NCBI GenBank assembly: GCA_011051855.1 | Contig: DRKG01000309.1 | Coordinates: forward strand, 1 to 11,453 | DNA: 11,453 bases | Origin: a bacterium | Lineage (GTDB): Bacteria; Planctomycetota; UBA1135; UBA2386 | Direction of reading: 5' to 3' | In this document: in pieces, positions 8,301 to 11,453 of the stretch | Position numbering within the stretch: the stretch's first letter is position 1 | How the letters are laid out: each line of letters starts with the position of its first letter | Translations under genes and position numbers: made by a program | Notes under the pieces: generated by a model | Seen by the model: the letters and a program-made list of their open reading frames with translations, nothing else | Databases searched by the model: none | What the model was told of the DNA's origin: nothing

Positions 8301-9076
8301 GCATTGCGGATCTCGGTCGAGACGCCGGCGACCGCGTCGCGCACGATCAGCGTCGCTACCACCGGGAACGAATTGCCGGGAACCAGCGCGGACAAGCGCG
8401 GCACGCCGTTCAGCGCCGACTCGAAGCGGATGTCGGTGGCAAAGCGCTCGATCGTGCTGGCGCTGGCGGGATCGGGCGTGCGGACCAGCACCTGCACATC
8501 CTCCGCCGCCGTGCTGTGCAGGCCGTCGACGTCGATCTCCACCCGCTGACCGAGCGGCGACAGAAACGCGGTGGCGGCACCGGTAGGCAGCACGAGGCTG
8601 GCGACCGGCTGCCGCAACAAGGTGGTCGGCACCGGCCCGGCGACCCGCCGGCCAGCGGCCCAGACGCTCAAGTTCGCGGTGACGTCGGCCGAGGTCACGC
8701 CGCCGGCCGCGTCGGCGATCGAGGCGAGGCCAAACGTGATCAGCGTCGCCCCCCCCTGATTGGTCGCCGACAGCACCGGCAACACGGCGGCCAGCGTGCC
8801 GACCTCGGCGTTGACGACGCGCACTTCGAGATCGCCGCCGCCGGCCAGTTCCGCGTCGCTGACGACGATCGTGCGGCTGGCTCCGGGAGCCGCAACCAGC
8901 GGCAACGGCGAACTGTCGCCGCTGATCGTCGGCTGGCGCGCATCCGCCGTGCTGCCGCCCCCGCTGGCGGCCACGCCGGTGATCAAGCCGGCTCCGCAAC
9001 CCGACAATCCGAGCAGCAGGACCGGCAGCAGCGCGGCGACGAGCGCATTTCCAATTCGTCGCAGTTCCATGGCCAT
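5387..9076 (-). CDS. Large lipoprotein with IPT/TIG domain and FG-GAP/VCBS repeats
   Basis: This protein of about 1229 aa is probably surface- or periplasm-anchored, with a lipidated N-terminus. It starts with a basic segment (ELRRIGN), a hydrophobic core ALVAALLPVLLLG and lipobox LSGC, lipidated Cys at residue 27. An Ala/Gly-rich linker and an unassigned beta-rich region follow. An IPT/TIG-like immunoglobulin fold lies near 263-376, with the motif GPTTGGSLLTLIGTAL. The rest is a beta-propeller-like region with at least seven calcium-loop repeats, including DFDGDAVPD (about 459), RFDGDQLPD (511), DFNDDGVPD (570), DVDGDGVQD (940), DFDRDGLVD (1074), DVNGDGNLD (1134) and DWNRDGVPD (1196). Degenerate copies such as GDLNPQTAALELVVAV lie between them. 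Such repeats resemble integrin-alpha propellers and usually serve binding or adhesion. The start at 9076 is uncertain; ATG 9070 gives the same signal peptide two residues shorter, and ATG 9148 would put charged residues ahead of it. It contains a G8 tract near its start. Its role and ligand are unknown. Confidence 0.9.
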   Translation of the reverse strand: MAMELRRIGNALVAALLPVLLLGLSGCGAGLITGVAASGGGSTADARQPTISGDSSPLPLVAAPGASRTIVVSDAELAGGGDLEVRVVNAEVGTLAAVLPVLSATNQGGATLITFGLASIADAAGGVTSADVTANLSVWAAGRRVAGPVPTTLLRQPVASLVLPTGAATAFLSPLGQRVEIDVDGLHSTAAEDVQVLVRTPDPASASTIERFATDIRFESALNGVPRLSALVPGNSFPVVATLIVRDAVAGVSTEIRNAYYRPDIALALPSQGPTTGGSLLTLIGTALVPYDFSTTPARFDFDRVTLSFFKGERLVELPRADFRTEESDSDRLVFTMPPSPDGRPGSVDIILRVELDGIQAEVIASEEFLFANPDPFYGPRGAVLDRIPVAAVPIPLDNAPSTAEAPDFAILTEQGGVGFLQLVLALQNGMFQPFAAPLQIGDHEAGAERSPQDLVVGDFDGDAVPDLFIVNEGGATASHLLVLGQARPLPPLGAVHRVSAPPGSYRARVARFDGDQLPDVLLVPGPNAPSGQLPHVLLARPAGVGQPGFSQPIEVAVRAFPYEAFEVADFNDDGVPDVAVASGSQMKLDVALGNGDGSFALGPRLDPTIPGYQPDPQSPAVGLHACRNAPEQSLAIVLAGIGGSPVTQPTVAVFSQQPDPTMPGGFTFADPEVQNVYIAPVEPIGLSLAANLDETSPGNGGPLELVVAIRGEPALVALGLLQFADQVFEPLFPTLEGGAIGGAESPVQIRSLAFAKAFTTPQNQDEAAAGFIVHEVDVDGARERRLSTRLVSTVQGGDPVLLPPDAGARLGFEVEGIVGGNFTPTAANVEPGVGLRDLAVASRSGLNGGEEITVVANDGFGGFPSLGGTLSFPGLLPDSLARVPVEGAVEPLVFVASDSRVGHWLHPAPTAVESPRLRDVLGAPLGDLAVDDDTRVRVADVDGDGVQDLVVLLSFGVAMPGEGDSRIALMRGKAAFGPGEFPFHVPTQLTAVHGNARGLALGDLNPQTAALELVVAVPTGTTPSSVDGDHLRFYRYQAGTAPEHDRFVFSAVPSGPQALLAGSEPALVAASDFDRDGLVDLMVACRGDSTLRVFRNTFAPGGGSTEVDVARFVETLASPNALAPGNPTALRLGDVNGDGNLDAVVFSTYTGPGGVRSSSVATYLSGGTGEFEDARFASTTRVGGFDAEISGDLGDWNRDGVPDLFVGWKLFQPALPPVNLRVLFGGTR

Positions 9077-9183
9077 CGGGTAGAAGTCTACCCCGTGCAC
9101 GGCGTCTTTCGGGCTGCCGCGTGGGTCGCGCCGTTCGTTCGATGGCACGGGCCCGTGCGCACGCCACCTGCTACAACCCCGGC
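9077..9183. promoter_or_regulatory. Divergent promoter region with three palindromes
   Basis: This spacer of about 107 bp lies between the divergent lipoprotein and 5'-nucleotidase genes and should carry both promoters. Three symmetric elements occur in it: GGGTAGA-AG-TCTACCC at 9078-9093, immediately before the lipoprotein start; CCGTGCACGG at 9093-9102; and GCACGGGCCCGTGC at 9145-9158. The last two share the half-site CCGTGC/GCACGG. Binding by a dimeric regulator is an inference. No convincing -35/-10 pair could be assigned. Confidence 0.45.
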
Positions 9184-10626
9184 ATGAGCGACACGACCGT
9201 GCCCTGGTCCCCGCCGCCCGAGCGACGAGTGTTCTGCAACCGCACGCTGAACATGCGCTCGGTACAGGCGATCGGGTTCGACATGGACTACACGCTGGTG
9301 CACTACGACGAGCACGAGTGGGAAGCGCGCGCCTACGCCCACGTGCAGGAGCGACTCGCCGCCCGCGGGCTAGCGGTGGCGGATCTGCGCTTCGACCCGG
9401 AGCTGTTCGCGCGCGGCCTGATCGTCGATCTCGAACTCGGCAACATCGTCAAAGCCAATCGCTTCGGCTACATCACCCAGGCGGCGCACGGCACCGCGCT
9501 GATGCCTCACGACCAACAGCGGCACGCCTACAGCGAGACCTGGGTAGACCTCGGCGAGCCGCGCTGGGTGTTCCTGAACACGTTGTTCTCGCTGTCCGAG
9601 GCGTGCATCTACGGCCAGCTCGTCGACCTGCGCGATCGCGATCAGCTCGACGGTCGGCCGAGTTACCGCGAACTGTTCCGACTGGTCAGCGACACCATCA
9701 ACGAGGCCCACCTGGAGGGTGCGCTGAAGGCCGAGATCATCGCCGACCCGGAACGCTTCGTCGAACTCGACCCCGACCTACCGCGCACGCTGCTCGATCT
9801 CAAGCACGCCGGCCGGCAACTGTTCCTCGCCACCAACTCGGAATGGCACTACACGCGCGCGATGATGGGTTACGCCTTCGACGGCCGACTCGACGGCATG
9901 TCGTGGCGCGACCTGTTCGACCTGGTGATCGTGCAGGCGGCCAAACCGGGATTCTTCGAGCGCCACGCACCGTTCCATGAGGTGGTCGACGATGCCGGTA
10001 CCGAACGCCCGCTGCAGGGGCCGTTGCGACGGGGCGTCGTCTACCGCGGCGGCAACGCAGAGGACGTGCAGCGACACTTCGGGCTGGACGGCAGCCAACT
10101 GCTCTACGTCGGTGACCACGTCTACGCCGATGTGCACGTCTCGAGCCGCATCCGGCGCTGGCGCACGGCGCTGGTGCTGCGCGAACTCGAGCAGGAGGTG
10201 CTGGCCGAACGCGCTTTCGAGACCGAACAACACCGACTGCAGGCGTTGATGCGCGACAAGGTGCAGCTCGACCAGGAGCAGGCGCTGCTGCGCACGGCGG
10301 TGATGCGCATCGAACACGGTGCGGCACCTCCCGCCGGCGTGACCGAGGGCATCGAGGAACTCCAGGAGCGACTGCGCACGCTGCGGCAGGAGAGCGACGA
10401 ACTCGATGCACGGATCGCGCCGCTCGCGCAGGCGGCCGGTCGCCTTGGCCATCCCCGCTGGGGTCCAGCAATGCGCGCCGGCAACGACAAGAGCCGGCTG
10501 GCGCGGCAGATCGAAGGCCACGCCGACATCTACATGTCGCGGGTATCGAACCTCTTGCACGTGACGCCGTTCGGCTATTTGCGCGGCGCGCGCGGCACTC
10601 TGCCCCACGATCGCCCACCGGGGTAG
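9184..10626 (+). CDS. HAD superfamily (IG subfamily) purine 5'-nucleotidase-like phosphatase
   Basis: This 480-aa cytoplasmic phosphatase belongs to the HAD-IG 5'-nucleotidase family related to eukaryotic cytosolic purine 5'-nucleotidase (NT5C2). It probably hydrolyses nucleoside monophosphates with Mg2+. All HAD motifs are present: motif I FDMDYT, with nucleophile D33 and acid/base D35; motif II T217 in FLATNSE; motif III K254 in QAAKPGFF; and motif IV GDHVYAD with D311 and D316. A charged, heptad-like helical region rich in Glu, Gln and Leu (about residues 333-425) matches the coiled C-terminal part usual in the family. I chose the ATG at 9184 because it places NRTLNMRSVQAIGFDMDYT at the usual distance from the start. 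ATG 9142 would add an arginine-rich extension. Neither start has a clear Shine-Dalgarno. It is divergent from the lipoprotein gene and about 20 bp upstream of the heme-motif protein gene on the same strand. Confidence 0.93.
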   Translation: MSDTTVPWSPPPERRVFCNRTLNMRSVQAIGFDMDYTLVHYDEHEWEARAYAHVQERLAARGLAVADLRFDPELFARGLIVDLELGNIVKANRFGYITQAAHGTALMPHDQQRHAYSETWVDLGEPRWVFLNTLFSLSEACIYGQLVDLRDRDQLDGRPSYRELFRLVSDTINEAHLEGALKAEIIADPERFVELDPDLPRTLLDLKHAGRQLFLATNSEWHYTRAMMGYAFDGRLDGMSWRDLFDLVIVQAAKPGFFERHAPFHEVVDDAGTERPLQGPLRRGVVYRGGNAEDVQRHFGLDGSQLLYVGDHVYADVHVSSRIRRWRTALVLRELEQEVLAERAFETEQHRLQALMRDKVQLDQEQALLRTAVMRIEHGAAPPAGVTEGIEELQERLRTLRQESDELDARIAPLAQAAGRLGHPRWGPAMRAGNDKSRLARQIEGHADIYMSRVSNLLHVTPFGYLRGARGTLPHDRPPG

Positions 10627-10645
10627 CAGGCGTCGCGGTGCGCCA

Positions 10646-11453
10646 TTGAGCCACTTGCGGAGGCCGGTCAGACTGCCGAACATCGCTCTCGTGCACCTGT
10701 CCCCGCTGCTGCTGGTCGCCTTCGCCGCCGGGCTCATCCGGGCCCCGCTGCCGGCCCAGGGCTTCTACAAGCGGCTGCCGAACGACTACCTACGCACCGC
10801 CGACGACAACGCCGCGACGCGCCTCGATGCACGCCTGGCGAGCGGCGAGATCGAGCTGCCGATGACTGGCAGAAGCGGCCGCCTGCTGGCGCTGCTGCGC
10901 GCACTCGACGTGCCGGTGTCGAGCCAGACACTCGTGTTCAGCAAGACCAGCAAGCAGCGGCATCGGGTGTCACCGCACAATCCGCGCGCCCTCTACTTCC
11001 ACCGCGATGCCTACGTCGGCTACATCCCGGGCGCCGAGTCGATCGAGTTGATCGTCGGCGATGACCGTCTCGGTCTCGCGTTCTACCGCGTGCCTCAGGG
11101 CGACGATGCGCCGGTGCGGATCATCCGCGACGACACCTGCCTGAGCTGCCATGCCTCGGCGCGCACGCACGACGAACCGGGGCTGCTGCTGCGTTCGGTG
11201 TTCCCCGACGAGAACGGGGACCCCATCGCCAGTGCCGGCGAAACCCAGATGGACTTCCGCTCGCCGATCGTCGAACGCTGGGGCGGCTGGCTCGTGACCG
11301 GCACGTTCCGCGGGCAGCACCGCGGCAACGGCATCGCGACCCGCGGCGAGTTCGACAGCGAATGGCACGTCACCTCGCGACCGGCCGAAGACCTGCGCGC
11401 GTTCGCCGACCAGTTCGACGTCGGGGCGTATCCGGTGGCGACCAGCGACATCG
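10646..11453 (+). CDS. Exported single-heme (CxxCH) protein of a conserved uncharacterised family (3' end beyond window)
   Basis: A frame open to the window edge encodes about 269 residues and lacks its stop. There is no ATG near the start. I used TTG at 10646, which gives a basic segment (LRRPVR), a hydrophobic core LSPLLLVAFAAGLIRAPLP and probable cleavage near PAQ. TTG 10655 and GTG 10691 are alternatives, and a GGAGG at 10659-10663 sits 9 nt before an in-frame CTG at 10673. The mature part has the blocks PVSSQTLVFSKTSKQ and NPRALYFHRDAYVGYIPG, then a c-type heme motif CLSCH (C165, C168, H169), followed by ERWGGWLVTGTFRGQHRGN. These blocks recur in a family of exported proteins of unknown function; I recognise them from memory of the family. 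A periplasmic redox role is inferred from the single heme motif. The gene starts 19 bp after the nucleotidase stop and may be read from the same transcript. Confidence 0.75.
   Translation, partial: MSHLRRPVRLPNIALVHLSPLLLVAFAAGLIRAPLPAQGFYKRLPNDYLRTADDNAATRLDARLASGEIELPMTGRSGRLLALLRALDVPVSSQTLVFSKTSKQRHRVSPHNPRALYFHRDAYVGYIPGAESIELIVGDDRLGLAFYRVPQGDDAPVRIIRDDTCLSCHASARTHDEPGLLLRSVFPDENGDPIASAGETQMDFRSPIVERWGGWLVTGTFRGQHRGNGIATRGEFDSEWHVTSRPAEDLRAFADQFDVGAYPVATSDI

Noticed and set aside
6752..9187. Plus-strand open frame of 811 codons
   Set aside because: It is antisense to the lipoprotein gene, very rich in Arg, His and Gln, with no recognisable domain. It is a GC-driven shadow frame.
1..11453. 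CRISPR array, tRNA, rRNA, transposase or prophage signals
   Set aside because: No regularly spaced direct repeats, cloverleaf-like sequence, rRNA-like stretch or integrase/transposase motif was seen on reading the window.

Overview
This 11.45 kb window is high-GC bacterial chromosome packed with ordinary genes. The gene set suggests a Planctomycetota-like organism: a long-type sugar phosphate isomerase next to a Gfo/Idh/MocA oxidoreductase, a very large FG-GAP lipoprotein, exported proteins with Ala-Gln type signal cleavage sites, a secreted M1 peptidase and a CxxCH protein of a family common in soil and marine heterotrophs. This is inferred from gene content only; Acidobacteriota or a similar lineage is not excluded. 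I see no rRNA, tRNA, CRISPR array, insertion sequence or phage gene.

Layout. At the left edge, on the minus strand, is the 5' part of a multi-pass membrane protein with an NqrB/RnfD-like signature; the window cuts off its C-terminus. A 136-bp divergent spacer separates it from a plus-strand gene for a secreted M1-family zinc aminopeptidase. That gene converges on a minus-strand block, with a short hairpin at the junction. In transcription order the block is an IPT/TIG plus FG-GAP lipoprotein (about 1229 aa), a Gfo/Idh/MocA sugar oxidoreductase and a sugar phosphate isomerase/epimerase (AP endonuclease 2 fold). A second divergent spacer of about 107 bp holds three clustered palindromes. It separates the lipoprotein from a plus-strand pair: an HAD-IG 5'-nucleotidase, then an exported protein with one c-type heme motif that runs off the right edge.

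How the genes may work together. The oxidoreductase and isomerase are the clearest functional unit. This pairing is typical of carbohydrate catabolism in which a sugar is oxidised by NAD(P) and the keto-sugar is then isomerised or cleaved. The upstream lipoprotein could be a surface protein expressed with them, but the 49-bp spacing alone does not prove co-transcription. The remaining genes look like unrelated single-gene functions: peptide degradation, nucleotide turnover, and membrane or periplasmic redox.

I found no convincing new multi-gene system. The items most worth a second look are the palindrome cluster between the lipoprotein and nucleotidase genes, the G8 tract early in the lipoprotein gene, the oxidoreductase/isomerase pair, and the two edge-truncated genes.
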